A stretch of 64,000 nt of DNA. It comes from Desulfamplus sp. GTDB taxonomy: Bacteria > Desulfobacterota > Desulfobacteria > Desulfobacterales > Desulfobacteraceae. Below are positions 22,934 through 32,227 of the stretch, one piece after another (the first letter of the stretch is position 1; every line of letters begins with the position of its first letter). Below the pieces are notes generated by a model, which saw only the letters and a program-made list of their open reading frames with translations, searched no databases and had not been told where the DNA came from. The stretch is taken from NCBI GenBank assembly GCA_015232555.1, contig JADFZJ010000009.1:1-64000 (forward strand), in the 5' to 3' direction. The position numbers and the translations under genes are program-made.

Positions 22934-23824
22934 TTAACGCAATAAAGTTTTCATAACTTGCGGATAGTCAGTAAAAATTCCATCAACACCTGCATTAATA
23001 TACTTTACCATATCATCTTTATTATTGATTGTGAAAAGATTGACTTTTTTACCCATCTTTTTCAACTCTGCTATCTCATCCACTGTTATCATGGTGCTGT
23101 TTATGTTGTATGTATCAAAATTTAAACTTCCAGAGCAGAGAAAAGCCATATTATCAGAAGTAGGATTTCCTGAAAATATCTGAGTCCAGTCAATCGTTTT
23201 ATCATAATCATCTCCAAGCAGAGGCTGAATTTCAATTTCTGGGAAAAGCGTCTGAACCTCTTTGAGCCAGATATGGTTAAATGATGAGATAACCATAAGC
23301 TCAGGGTGGATGTTCAGCTTGCGAATCATATCAATTACCATATTGGGAAGCTGATAATTGTCAAAAGCGTTGAAGGTGGATGCATCTGGTTTACTCTGAT
23401 TTGATGACTTCTGCTTAAGCTCAAGATTAACTCTCCAACCCGTTTTTTTAGTATAATTTAGAGCATCTTCAAGAGTTGGGATTTTTTCTCCTTTGAATGC
23501 TTCAAGAGATTGGGAGGAGACATTTCCAGCTCCAATCTCTCCAAAAGGATCATTTCGTATAAAAGTTGTGCCAATATCAAGCATCAAAATTTCAGATAGA
23601 TCAAACTTATCAACTTCAAACGATTTACGATCAGGAAATTTTTCAAGCACATCCGTTGTCCGCAAAAGGTCATCATCATGGAAGAGAATTAGATGTCCAT
23701 CTCTCGTAACAGTTACATCAGTCTCCCAGAGGTTTGCTCCGATATTACGGGCAATCTCTGCGGCTGCAATGCTATTTTCTGGTCCAATGCTTCTTGCACC
23801 CCTATGGGCGATTATTTTTGTCAT
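22934..23824 (-). CDS. Glycerophosphodiester phosphodiesterase
   Basis: A 296-residue cytoplasmic (UgpQ-like) enzyme that hydrolyses glycerophosphodiesters to glycerol 3-phosphate and an alcohol. The catalytic signature IAHRGARSIGPENSIAA is at the N-terminus with the first His, Arg and the Glu-Asn metal site; VTRDGHLILFHDDDLLR gives the second catalytic His. A C-terminal GVDGIFTDYP is also standard. The start is placed at ATG 23824 (MTKIIAHRGA); an upstream start at 23857 adds 11 residues without a signal peptide. There is an unusual 25-residue polar insertion near residue 150 (KQKSSNQSKPDAS). Probably recycles phospholipid head groups. Confidence 0.9.
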   Translation of the reverse strand: MTKIIAHRGARSIGPENSIAAAEIARNIGANLWETDVTVTRDGHLILFHDDDLLRTTDVLEKFPDRKSFEVDKFDLSEILMLDIGTTFIRNDPFGEIGAGNVSSQSLEAFKGEKIPTLEDALNYTKKTGWRVNLELKQKSSNQSKPDASTFNAFDNYQLPNMVIDMIRKLNIHPELMVISSFNHIWLKEVQTLFPEIEIQPLLGDDYDKTIDWTQIFSGNPTSDNMAFLCSGSLNFDTYNINSTMITVDEIAELKKMGKKVNLFTINNKDDMVKYINAGVDGIFTDYPQVMKTLLR

Positions 23825-23904
23825 TATGATTCTGAAATCTCTTCGATATTTGATCAATTATGTTCAATGTGTTTAAAAATAATCTTTTCTGGTATTAAAA
23901 AAAA

Positions 23905-23938
23905 CGGCAGCCATAAATATGAAACTTTATGGCTGCCG
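23905..23938 (-). terminator. Rho-independent terminator of the vWA-OmpA lipoprotein gene
   Basis: A 13-bp perfect stem, CGGCAGCCATAAA / TTTATGGCTGCCG, with an 8-nt loop, followed on the minus strand by nine T residues. It lies 37 bp after the lipoprotein stop and is the clearest intrinsic terminator in the window. Confidence 0.92.
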
Positions 23939-23974
23939 ATAATATTAAGAAATATTTTTAAGAAAAATGGGGTA

Positions 23975-25222
23975 CTATTTAATAGGCATCAACTGAACAC
24001 GTCTGTTTAAAGAACGACCAAATTCTGTGTCGTTAGAAGCAGCAGGCATGCTTTCGCCATAACCTTCACACTTCATTCTATCTGCACTTATTCCCTTATT
24101 TGCAAGATAAACCTTGACAGACTGTGCTCTTCTCATGGAAAGAGCCTGATTATAAGCATCACTACCTTTACTGTCAGTATGTCCCTGTATATCAACCCTT
24201 AGATTTGGGTTTTTGCTAAGTATATCAACAACATTGTTAAGTTCTGCATAACCTGATGGTTTGATATCTGATTTGTCAAAATCAAACAGGAGGTCACCAA
24301 GAACCCAGCAACCCATTGGATTTACTTTAGCACCGATTGGAGTTCCGGGGCATTTATCAAGATAATCAGGAACACCGTCTCCGTCTGTATCAAGTGGGCA
24401 GCCGTCAGCATCAACTTCTACACCAGGAGGTGTATCAGGGCATTTATCTCTATCATCAGGCACACCATCATTATCGCTGTCTTTTACAATAGCTGAAGCA
24501 ACGGGTTTTGATCCTGCAAGGAAAGCATTTTGAACGAAATTTGCCATCTCTGCGGAAGATAAAGTCTGTGACGCGTCTGTAACAAAACCACATCCGCCAA
24601 TATCAGAGAGTGTTTGCATAAGAGCTTTGCCATCTTTATTATCTCCTACAATTACAGGATAAATACATAGCGTATCCCCAAACTTATCTTTTAACGCCTG
24701 AGCCGTAACAGCGGTTTTTGGAGACAGATCTTTGAAATCGGAAACGATAACAAGGGCTGTTGTTCCTGATTTGCCGTCAATGTCACCAATAGAGGCTGCA
24801 AGTGCTCTGTAAAGAGGGCTATTACCACCAGCTCCACTGAGTTTTGCCAATCCTGCTGCAAATACTTGAGTTGAATAGACTTCCATGCCATAGAGCATCT
24901 TAGTCTGTTCTGGTGATACACTTGGTTTGTGCCCAAAAGACCTTAAACCGCCAATTTGACCCAATTCAGGGAGAGTCTGATTCATACGTCCAACAAACTC
25001 TTTAGCAATATCAAATTTTGGATTACCATCAAACATCTCTTCCATAGAGCTTGAGCCGTCAAGAATCACGAGAAAATTGTCGTGTTTGAGGCTGTACTGA
25101 GAGCCATCAAGAGCATTGGGGGCAAATGCAACAAAAGGTTTTTTAGGTCCTTGTGCCGCACAGCCCACCATAAAAACCATCGCAACTGCAATAAATAGAC
25201 TTTTTGAAATAAAATTTTTCAT
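23975..25222 (-). CDS. Lipoprotein with vWA, thrombospondin type 3 and OmpA domains
   Basis: A 415-residue envelope protein. The signal ends with a lipobox-like MVGC, so Cys21 would be lipidated. Residues 50-235 form a von Willebrand A domain with the metal-site motif DGSSS at 55-59. Residues 247-300 hold two Ca-binding thrombospondin type 3 repeats (DSDNDGVPDDRDKCPDTP, then DTDGDGVPDYLDKCPGTP). Residues 310-415 are an OmpA C-terminal peptidoglycan-binding domain (LLFDFDKSDIK, GHTDSKGSD, NRRVQL). The combination suggests an outer-membrane lipoprotein bound to the wall and presenting an adhesive or scaffold vWA domain on the periplasmic or surface side. It is monocistronic with a strong terminator; two tandem 16-bp repeats lie upstream. 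Confidence 0.9.
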   Translation of the reverse strand: MKNFISKSLFIAVAMVFMVGCAAQGPKKPFVAFAPNALDGSQYSLKHDNFLVILDGSSSMEEMFDGNPKFDIAKEFVGRMNQTLPELGQIGGLRSFGHKPSVSPEQTKMLYGMEVYSTQVFAAGLAKLSGAGGNSPLYRALAASIGDIDGKSGTTALVIVSDFKDLSPKTAVTAQALKDKFGDTLCIYPVIVGDNKDGKALMQTLSDIGGCGFVTDASQTLSSAEMANFVQNAFLAGSKPVASAIVKDSDNDGVPDDRDKCPDTPPGVEVDADGCPLDTDGDGVPDYLDKCPGTPIGAKVNPMGCWVLGDLLFDFDKSDIKPSGYAELNNVVDILSKNPNLRVDIQGHTDSKGSDAYNQALSMRRAQSVKVYLANKGISADRMKCEGYGESMPAASNDTEFGRSLNRRVQLMPIK

Positions 25223-25269
25223 CGTTTTTTTTCTCCTTTAAAATTTAGAATCACACATTAAAACAATTT

Positions 25270-25307
25270 TTTAACCGATACTCTGCTACTATTTAACCGA
25301 TCCTCTG
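25270..25307. repeat. Tandem 16-bp repeats upstream of the vWA-OmpA gene
   Basis: TTTAACCGATNCTCTG occurs at 25270-25285 and 25292-25307, differing at one base and spaced 22 bp start to start, about two helical turns. The pair lies 50-85 bp upstream of the lipoprotein start, in the expected promoter region, and could be a binding site for an activator or repressor dimer of dimers. Confidence 0.5.
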
Positions 25308-25428
25308 ACCATTGTAATTTACAAACATATAATTACAATTGATGAGCTAATCATTATAACTGATAATCTAAACTGAATTTACTTAATATATATGAGTATT
25401 AAGAGTCAAGAAATAAAATCATAATGAT

Positions 25429-25698
25429 TTATGGCTGACTTTTTTCAAGAATTTTCTGTACAACAGAATTCTGTCTTTTCAAAATTTTTGATCCCCTTGT
25501 GATTTTACATAAGCTTATACCATACTTTTCAGCAATTTTTCTCTGGGTCATGCCGCTGTGGAGGTCCTTCAAAAGTTTCCAGCGAAGAGATAAATCTGCA
25601 AGTTCACCAGGTGTTAATATTTCATCAAAAAAGGATTGTAACTCAGCCACACCTTTAATAGCAATTATTGTCTGTAATAAGTCTTGATCAATAGTCAT
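25429..25698 (-). CDS. TrpR family transcriptional regulator
   Basis: An 89-residue protein of the Trp repressor superfamily. It shows the compact all-helical pattern with the helix-turn-helix MTQRKIAEKYGISLCKITRGSK, where ITRGSK is the diagnostic recognition-helix sequence of TrpR. Whether it binds tryptophan cannot be told; the family also includes YerC-like proteins without that ligand. No trp genes are near. It is divergent from a small lipoprotein gene, with a 113-bp shared upstream region, so it may regulate that gene and itself. Confidence 0.88.
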   Translation of the reverse strand: MTIDQDLLQTIIAIKGVAELQSFFDEILTPGELADLSLRWKLLKDLHSGMTQRKIAEKYGISLCKITRGSKILKRQNSVVQKILEKSQP

Positions 25699-25811
25699 GT
25701 TTTATCACAAAAATCTGGCTTTTTATTTGTCTTTTTGTTTATATGTTTTATCGTCTATTAATAACAGAATAAATATGTTATCAACCATAAAAATCATAAA
25801 AGGAGATAATT

Positions 25812-26168
25812 ATGAAATCATTAAGATTTTTCTCATCAATGTTTTTGGCATCACTTCTCTTATCATCGTTTTTTATCCAAGGATGCTCTCAGTTTATAAA
25901 TAGACCTCTGTCAGCCGAGTATATTGCTGGCAAAAAATTGGCTGAGATATATGCAAAACAGGATGCAATTGACAGCCATTGCATTGATTATCCGGTTTCA
26001 TTAAGCAACAATATACTAAATAATACCAAAAGACATGTTAATAATTTCAAAGATGAAAAGAGCAGTGATTTTATAAATGGCTTTTCTAAAAGCTATGAAG
26101 ATGAATATCGAGAATACATGAGTCTATATTGTGATAGTTTAGACTCATCACAAGAGTATATAAAATAA
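25812..26168 (+). CDS. Small lipoprotein of unknown function
   Basis: A 118-residue protein with a signal peptide and lipobox FIQGC, giving a lipid-modified Cys25. The mature part is short, charged and predicted helical, with two more Cys residues (near 57 and 108) that could form a disulphide. AAAGGAGAT lies just before the ATG. It is divergently transcribed from the TrpR-like gene. I do not recognise the family. Confidence 0.72.
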   Translation: MKSLRFFSSMFLASLLLSSFFIQGCSQFINRPLSAEYIAGKKLAEIYAKQDAIDSHCIDYPVSLSNNILNNTKRHVNNFKDEKSSDFINGFSKSYEDEYREYMSLYCDSLDSSQEYIK

Positions 26169-26229
26169 TAAAAAATCACAAAAAAAACTTAACCTGTTCA
26201 ACATCATGCAATAAAGATGAGCAGAAACA

Positions 26230-27606
26230 TCATGCCATGAAATAAAATCCTAAATTTTTGTCATAGGGAGGGGGATTATAGAACTGAGCCACAATATATT
26301 TATCTTTTACAGCATCTATTCTCACCCTTCTTTTAATTAAAGAACGCTTGCTGTCATCCAGAGTAAAAGTTACATCAAGGATATCATCTGGTTCAATTTT
26401 ATGCTGCTGTCGCATGATTTCAAAGTCGATTCCCTTCATTGAAAGCTTTTTCACTGTAATGTGACCGTGATCATTTTTGCTGTAATGAGTGTAATCTCCA
26501 GCGAGCATAACATCTTTATAGCGAACCTTACGCTGCTCCACCATATCCTCAGATATATTCTCTTCATCAAGCAGAGGTTTAAGGTTGCTCTCCATCCTTT
26601 CAACATCTGCGTCCTGAGATATTGAAGATGGAGAGAGGGGATTTTTCTTATTTACAAAGTTGAGTATCTCTTTAGTTGTCTCTTCATCTATAAGACGAAT
26701 TCCTACTGTGACATTAATATTGACTTTACCATCTAAAAAAGCCTCAGATGTCAGCTTGGTTAAGATACGAAGTTTCGCCTGCTCTGCTTTGTCTAAACTT
26801 GTCTGAGGCATAATCACAGTAAATTTATCTCCGCTGTAACGAAAAATCTCATCAACTGCACGCAGCATGTTTCTGAGCATCAGGGCAAACTCTCTTAACA
26901 CCTTATCAGCATCTGTATGTCCATATTTTGAGTTAATCTGTTTAAAATCCTTGATATCAATAATCAGAAGCGAAGAGATAACACCATACCGCTTGAGCAT
27001 TTCGACTCTGTTGTTCAGTGTCCGTTCAAAGCTGTTTCTATTTTTCAATCCTGTAAGAGAGTCAGTCAGAGCAATTTTTTTCAATGCCTGATTGTAATAA
27101 GAGCGTTCAATTGCAATGGCAGCATATTCTGCAATAGTGCTCAAAAGGGTAAGTTCAAACTGGGTAAAATTGTGACCGCTAATTTTATTTATAAGCTCTA
27201 TTACACCAAATATCTTGTCATCAGTTTTAAGTGGCACACCAATAATGGATTTAGTTTTAAATCCTGTAGATTCATCCATTCGCATACTGAATCTTTTATC
27301 TTCTTCAACATTCTCAACAATAAGAGAGTCCCCAGTATTAAGGATATGTCCAGCGATTCCCTCCCCTTTGGGTATTCGTACGCCCTCAAGTTTTTCTTTA
27401 TTTGCACCAACAACAATAGTAAAAATCATATCACCGCTTTTAGGGTCTTTAAGAAGAAGTGACCAATTCATAGGCTGAAAAATGGTGCCAATCTGATACA
27501 TTAGCACTTCAAGAGTATCTTTAATTGTTTTTGCTTTGGCAAGAGGCTTGCCTATCTCAAGAAAAAAGGAAGCATTATTAATTCTTTCCATTATGCCTTT
27601 ATCCAT
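26230..27606 (-). CDS. GAF domain protein with degenerate GGDEF and C-terminal PilZ-like domain
   Basis: A 458-residue cytoplasmic sensor. Residues 25-170 are a GAF domain (IPKGEGIAGHILNTGD, GVIELINK). Residues 175-330 are a GGDEF domain beginning LTDSLTGLKNRNSFE, but the active loop reads SGDKF at 258-262 instead of GGDEF, so diguanylate cyclase activity is unlikely. From about 360 a PilZ-like domain follows, with LSMKG matching the (D/N)xSxxG motif but only a weak RxxxR before it. The protein may act as a c-di-GMP receptor or a GTP/GAF-ligand sensor rather than an enzyme. It lies 38 bp downstream of the response-regulator gene and could be co-transcribed. Confidence 0.82.
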   Translation of the reverse strand: MDKGIMERINNASFFLEIGKPLAKAKTIKDTLEVLMYQIGTIFQPMNWSLLLKDPKSGDMIFTIVVGANKEKLEGVRIPKGEGIAGHILNTGDSLIVENVEEDKRFSMRMDESTGFKTKSIIGVPLKTDDKIFGVIELINKISGHNFTQFELTLLSTIAEYAAIAIERSYYNQALKKIALTDSLTGLKNRNSFERTLNNRVEMLKRYGVISSLLIIDIKDFKQINSKYGHTDADKVLREFALMLRNMLRAVDEIFRYSGDKFTVIMPQTSLDKAEQAKLRILTKLTSEAFLDGKVNINVTVGIRLIDEETTKEILNFVNKKNPLSPSSISQDADVERMESNLKPLLDEENISEDMVEQRKVRYKDVMLAGDYTHYSKNDHGHITVKKLSMKGIDFEIMRQQHKIEPDDILDVTFTLDDSKRSLIKRRVRIDAVKDKYIVAQFYNPPPYDKNLGFYFMA

Positions 27607-27644
27607 AATCTCGCTCCTTAATTTAATATTAGAATTTTAGAGAA

Positions 27645-29072
27645 TTACAGATCACAATATTCACCATCTTCATATCTGTTCTCTCCATCTTGCTTGCTTA
27701 TTCGATATCTAATTGATCTAAGGGTGATTCCTAACAATTCTGCTGCCTTACTCTTATTAGCACCTGCTATCTCCATAGCCTTCTGAACATAAGCTGCTTC
27801 AATGGAAGAGAGAATATCATCAAGATTAACCCCATGTGCAACATCATTAAGATCATAATGGCGTTCCTTATGCCCTTCAATCCATCTACGTTTTTTGTAC
27901 ATTGAAATAGTAAGACTTTCAGGAAGAATGATATTGGTTGAAGAGAGAGCAACGCTTCTTTCAATAAGATTTTCAAGCTCTCGGACATTGCCGGGAAATG
28001 TGTATTTATTTAAAAATGAGATGGCGTAAGATGATAATTTTGCAATATCTTTTCCCATTGCTCGTGAATATTTCTCAGCAAAATGGTTGGCAAGAATTTC
28101 GATATCCCCCTTTCTATCGCGCAGAGGAGGAACTTTGATAGGAATAACATTAAGCCTAAAAAAGAGGTCTTCGCGGAAACTACCTTTGACCACCTCATCC
28201 TCAAGGTTTTTGTTTGTAGCTGAGATTATTCTAACATCAACTGCAATTTCTCTGGTGCTGCCAACAGGTTTTACAACAGTCTCTTGAAGTGCCCTCAAAA
28301 GTTTAACTTGAAGCATTGATGAAAGCTCACCAATTTCATCTAAAAATATTGTGCCTTGATGTGCTGCCTCAAAAAGACCTTTTTTATCGGAGATTGCCCC
28401 AGTAAATGCTCCTTTAACATGACCAAAAAATTCACTTTCAATAAGATTTTCAGGGATACCACCGCAGTTGACAACAACAAAAGGCTTATCCTTGCGGTCG
28501 CTCATATCGTGAAGAGCTCTTGCAATAAGCTCTTTACCTGTGCCGCTCTCACCTAAAATAAGAACATTTGTTTTAGTGGCAGCAACTTGACTTATCAGGT
28601 TATATATTTTTATCATGCCTTGGCTGTTACCTACAATCTTGCCAAAATTGAGCCTTGCCTGACTCTCTTTGGTGACAACCTCAGTTTTAAACTTGGGATG
28701 TTTAAGATCAAGTGCTTTTTTTATTGCCTGCTTCAGTTCATTATTGTCAAAAGGTTTTGGTACAAAATCATAAGCACCTTCATTCATAGCCTCGACAGCC
28801 ACTTCGGTTGTGGCATAAGCAGAAATCATTATAACAATAGTCTCGGAGTTTTTCTTTTTTGCAGCCCTTAAAATATCTAAACCAGTGAGATCACCAAGCC
28901 GAATATCGCATAACAGCAGATCAAACACCTTCTCCTGAATCATCTTTAGTGCCTGTTTGCCGTTTTTTGCAAGGGATACATCGTAGCCTGTCTGGGTTAG
29001 AAGAACCTCAAGAAACTCACGCATACTGAGTTCATCATCCACAACAAGAATTTTTGGCAGGCAATCGACCAT
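27645..29072 (-). CDS. Sigma-54-dependent response regulator, PilR/NtrC-like
   Basis: A 475-residue three-domain activator. The receiver has VDDE near 11-14, phosphoacceptor Asp56 and the Lys in PKPF. The AAA+ domain has Walker A GESGTGK at 174-180, the sigma-54 contact loop GAFTGA at 221-226 and DEIGEL at 245-250. A Fis-type helix-turn-helix near the end reads NKSKAAELLGITLRSIRYR, close to PilR. It should activate RNA polymerase carrying RpoN, whose gene is also in this window. No histidine kinase gene is adjacent, so it is an orphan here. The GAF-GGDEF-PilZ gene follows and may be part of the same circuit. Confidence 0.93.
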   Translation of the reverse strand: MVDCLPKILVVDDELSMREFLEVLLTQTGYDVSLAKNGKQALKMIQEKVFDLLLCDIRLGDLTGLDILRAAKKKNSETIVIMISAYATTEVAVEAMNEGAYDFVPKPFDNNELKQAIKKALDLKHPKFKTEVVTKESQARLNFGKIVGNSQGMIKIYNLISQVAATKTNVLILGESGTGKELIARALHDMSDRKDKPFVVVNCGGIPENLIESEFFGHVKGAFTGAISDKKGLFEAAHQGTIFLDEIGELSSMLQVKLLRALQETVVKPVGSTREIAVDVRIISATNKNLEDEVVKGSFREDLFFRLNVIPIKVPPLRDRKGDIEILANHFAEKYSRAMGKDIAKLSSYAISFLNKYTFPGNVRELENLIERSVALSSTNIILPESLTISMYKKRRWIEGHKERHYDLNDVAHGVNLDDILSSIEAAYVQKAMEIAGANKSKAAELLGITLRSIRYRISKQDGENRYEDGEYCDL

Positions 29073-29127
29073 TTTAATTTTTCTCCAATGCTATCAATCA
29101 TCTATTTATACAAATAAGATGGTATTG

Positions 29128-30510
29128 TTAATCTCTTTGATATGCAATTTTACCGCCAACTATGGTCATATAGACTTCTCCTTTAAGGCTGAATCCTGTA
29201 AACGGAGTATTTCTGCTTTTTGAAAGAAAGGTTTTTGGATTAACTGACCAGAAGGAATTTGTGTCTATTACAGTGATATCAGCAGGATTGCCAACTTTAA
29301 GATCATTGTTGATGCCAAGTATTAAAGCGGGTTTCTTTGACATTTTGTTAATCAAATCACCAAAAGAGAGCCTACCGTCCTGCACTAACTGCATTGACAA
29401 TCCAAGAGAGGTCTCCAGTCCAACAATACCAAACGCTGCCCTGTCAAATTCAACATCTTTCTCAAGAGGAGAGTGTGGGGCGTGATCTGTTGCAATAATA
29501 TCAATAGTCCCATCAACAAGACCGTCAATAACTGCCTGACGATCACGTTCAGTTCTTAATGGCGGATTCATTTTAGCATTTGTGTCATATCTTGCTACAG
29601 CTTCATCAGTAAGGGTAAAGTAGTGAGGAGCCGTCTCGGCAGTAACCTTAACCCCCCTTTTTTTTCCATTTCTTATGGCATCCACAGACTCTTCACAACT
29701 TACATGTGCGATATGAACAGAGGCACCAGTAAGCTCGGCAAGGGCAATATCTCTCATAATAACAGTGCTTTCAGCAGCATTCGGAATTCCCTTGAGTCCA
29801 AGCCGTGTAGCAGTAATACCTTCGTTCATGGCACCATCTCGGGCAAGGTTAATATCTTCAGAATGAGAGATAACAGGCAGTTCAAGACCCTTTGCATACT
29901 CCATTGCACGCCGCATGACTCTGGCATTTTCAACAGGGCGACCATCATCGCTAATCGCAACTATGCCCGCTCTTTTCATATCTCCATATTCGCAAAGAGA
30001 TTCACCTTTTAGCTCTTTTGTAATTGCACCAACAGGGTAGAGTCGGCAAACTCCTGAACCGCGTGTGGAATCGTTGGAAGATAGAGAAGAATTAACAAGC
30101 TCTTTAGCACGGCTTACCATAAAGGCTGTAATAGAATTGTTATCGTTCACAGGAGAGGTGTTTGGCATTGCACAGACCGCTGTAAATCCACCTTTTGCTG
30201 CCGCCTTCAATCCAGTCTTAATTGTCTCTTTATATTCATGTCCGGGTTCACGCAAATGGACATGCATATCAATCAAGCCCGGAACTACAACCATGCCTGT
30301 TATGTCAATATCGGTTATGCTATCATTTTCAGGCGTATAGACAGATGGCTGCACCTCTCTATTGGATTCAGAAGAAGATTGGGAGACGGGCGGTAACTCT
30401 ATACAGGGGTCCATTAGTGCATCAATCACACCATCAGAAATAATAATATCCTTAAAGCCATCTATATTTCCAGGGTCAAGAACCCTTGCACCTTTCAATC
30501 TAATCCGCAT
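29128..30510 (-). CDS. pyrC: Dihydroorotase
   Basis: A 460-residue type I dihydroorotase of pyrimidine synthesis, converting carbamoyl aspartate to dihydroorotate. The metal motif [10 protein letters not shown] is present, followed by [18 protein letters not shown] for the other His ligands, and [12 protein letters not shown] with the catalytic Asp. A polar insertion of about 25 residues near position 40-60 ([14 protein letters not shown]) lengthens the N-terminal beta domain compared with typical 425-430 residue enzymes. The gene overlaps the 3' end of pyrB by 11 nt, so the two are coupled. Activity or complex formation with PyrB is plausible, as in Aquifex. Confidence 0.95.
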   Translation of the reverse strand: MRIRLKGARVLDPGNIDGFKDIIISDGVIDALMDPCIELPPVSQSSSESNREVQPSVYTPENDSITDIDITGMVVVPGLIDMHVHLREPGHEYKETIKTGLKAAAKGGFTAVCAMPNTSPVNDNNSITAFMVSRAKELVNSSLSSNDSTRGSGVCRLYPVGAITKELKGESLCEYGDMKRAGIVAISDDGRPVENARVMRRAMEYAKGLELPVISHSEDINLARDGAMNEGITATRLGLKGIPNAAESTVIMRDIALAELTGASVHIAHVSCEESVDAIRNGKKRGVKVTAETAPHYFTLTDEAVARYDTNAKMNPPLRTERDRQAVIDGLVDGTIDIIATDHAPHSPLEKDVEFDRAAFGIVGLETSLGLSMQLVQDGRLSFGDLINKMSKKPALILGINNDLKVGNPADITVIDTNSFWSVNPKTFLSKSRNTPFTGFSLKGEVYMTIVGGKIAYQRD

Positions 30511-31432
30511 TTTTCATTCCCCCTGCAACAAGATAAAATACAGCCATTCTAAGGGCAACACCGTTTGTAACCTGCTCTAATATGACAGAGTGCTCTCCAT
30601 CAGCCACATCATTGGATATCTCAACGCCTCTATTCATTGGACCTGGGTGCATAACCAAGACATCACGCTTTGCACCTTTTAATCTATCGCTGTTCAATCC
30701 AAACAGCATTGAATATTCACGTTCAGTAGGAAACAAAATAGTCTCCTGACGCTCCTTTTGGATACGAAGCATCATAACCACATCAGCATTTTCAATGCAC
30801 GAATCAATATCAGGAGCAAGCCTGCATCCAAGTGTCTCAACTCCTTTGGGAATCATAGTAGGAGGTGCGGCAACCGTCACAATTGCCCCCATCTTTGTAA
30901 ACCCCTCTATATTAGACCGTGCCACCCGGCTGTGTGCGATATCCCCAATAATTGAGATATTTAACCCTTCAATTCTTCCCTTTTTCTCACGAACACTCAT
31001 CATATCAAGCAGAGCCTGCGTGGGATGTGCATGAAGACCGTCTCCTGCATTGACAACTGAGGCTTTTACTCTTCGGGATATAAGTTCGGCAGCACCAGAA
31101 GACGGATGACGGATAACAATAATATCAGGATTCATTGACTCAAGGTTCTTTGCAGTGTCAATCAGGGTTTCTCCCTTTACAATGCTGCTTGAACCCGATG
31201 ATATTGAGATTGTGTCAGCACTGAGACGCTTTGCAGCAATATCAAATGATAATTTTGTTCGAGTGCTTGGTTCCTGAAAAAAAAGGACTATTGTTTTTCC
31301 TCTGAGTGTAGGAACTTTTTTAACAGGACGGTTAGAAATCTCTTTCATTCCTTCTGCGGTGTCAAGAATCATGCTAATATCTCTGACAGAAAGAGAGTCA
31401 ATATCTAAAAGGTCTTTATGTTCAAAACGCAT
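30500..31432 (-). CDS. pyrB: Aspartate carbamoyltransferase catalytic subunit
   Basis: A 310-residue catalytic chain that joins carbamoyl phosphate and aspartate. Carbamoyl-phosphate loop [18 protein letters not shown] and [12 protein letters not shown] are all intact. No pyrI regulatory chain is near, so it is probably of the class that pairs with dihydroorotase (class A/C). It is transcribed just ahead of pyrC. lepB lies 42 bp upstream of it on the same strand and may be in the same transcript. Confidence 0.96.
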   Translation of the reverse strand: MRFEHKDLLDIDSLSVRDISMILDTAEGMKEISNRPVKKVPTLRGKTIVLFFQEPSTRTKLSFDIAAKRLSADTISISSGSSSIVKGETLIDTAKNLESMNPDIIVIRHPSSGAAELISRRVKASVVNAGDGLHAHPTQALLDMMSVREKKGRIEGLNISIIGDIAHSRVARSNIEGFTKMGAIVTVAAPPTMIPKGVETLGCRLAPDIDSCIENADVVMMLRIQKERQETILFPTEREYSMLFGLNSDRLKGAKRDVLVMHPGPMNRGVEISNDVADGEHSVILEQVTNGVALRMAVFYLVAGGMKNAD

Positions 31433-31474
31433 TTTTGCAATATTCCATCATTATATTTTCAAATTTACATCTGG

Positions 31475-32209
31475 TTACTTTAATACATCCCCTATCCTGT
31501 TCCACCTTACCCAGAAGTTTTTCAAATCCCATGACCCTTCACTGTTCCACGACCAGTAGATTAAAAATGCCTTACCTTTTACAGACTTTAAATCTACAAA
31601 TCCCCAAAATCTGCTGTCATGGCTGTTATCACGGTTATCGCCCATAACAAAAAGGGAGTTTTCAGGAACTTTAGTTAAAGGCAGGTTATCTCGAGTTGTA
31701 AATGTAGCAGGAATAACAGAAGGGTCTTTATAAACAGCATAAGGTTCACTCTCTTGAAGTGCATCGTTGACATAGAGTTTTTTATTTTTTATCTCAACAG
31801 TATCACCGCCTACAGCCACAACTCTTTTAATAAAATCTTTCTCAGGGTCTTCAGGGTATTTGAAAACCACAATATCCCGTCTGGCAGGGTCTTTAAAAGG
31901 AATGATGGTGTATCCATCTGTAAATGGTATTTTAACCCCATAGATGAATTTACTCACCAGAATATGATCACCTATAAGAAGCGTATCCATCATGGAACCA
32001 GATGGAATCTTAAACGCCTGAACAATAAAAGTTCTGATAAAAAGAGCAAGAAGCACAGCAATTATAATTGCCTCTATATTTTCCCTAACAGCACTCTTTT
32101 TCTTTTCAATCTTAATTTTTTTTTCGACCTTAATAGTTTCTGTCTGACTACCCTTATTCACTTCTACTGTTTTGTTTTCATCTGAGAATGTTGTCTCTTT
32201 CAATGTCAT
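31475..32209 (-). CDS. lepB: Signal peptidase I
   Basis: A 244-residue membrane peptidase that removes signal peptides from exported proteins. One transmembrane helix lies at residues 44-65. The catalytic Ser72 is in PSGSMMDTL and the general base Lys128 in DFIKRVVAVGGD; MGDNRDNSHDSR is box E. The cytoplasmic N-terminus is long and lysine-rich (about 43 residues, KVEKKIKIEKKK). It precedes pyrB-pyrC and follows a DUF39 gene, all in one direction with gaps of 18-42 bp. Confidence 0.95.
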   Translation of the reverse strand: MTLKETTFSDENKTVEVNKGSQTETIKVEKKIKIEKKKSAVRENIEAIIIAVLLALFIRTFIVQAFKIPSGSMMDTLLIGDHILVSKFIYGVKIPFTDGYTIIPFKDPARRDIVVFKYPEDPEKDFIKRVVAVGGDTVEIKNKKLYVNDALQESEPYAVYKDPSVIPATFTTRDNLPLTKVPENSLFVMGDNRDNSHDSRFWGFVDLKSVKGKAFLIYWSWNSEGSWDLKNFWVRWNRIGDVLK

Positions 32210-32227
32210 ATTAATTCCTTATAAAAT

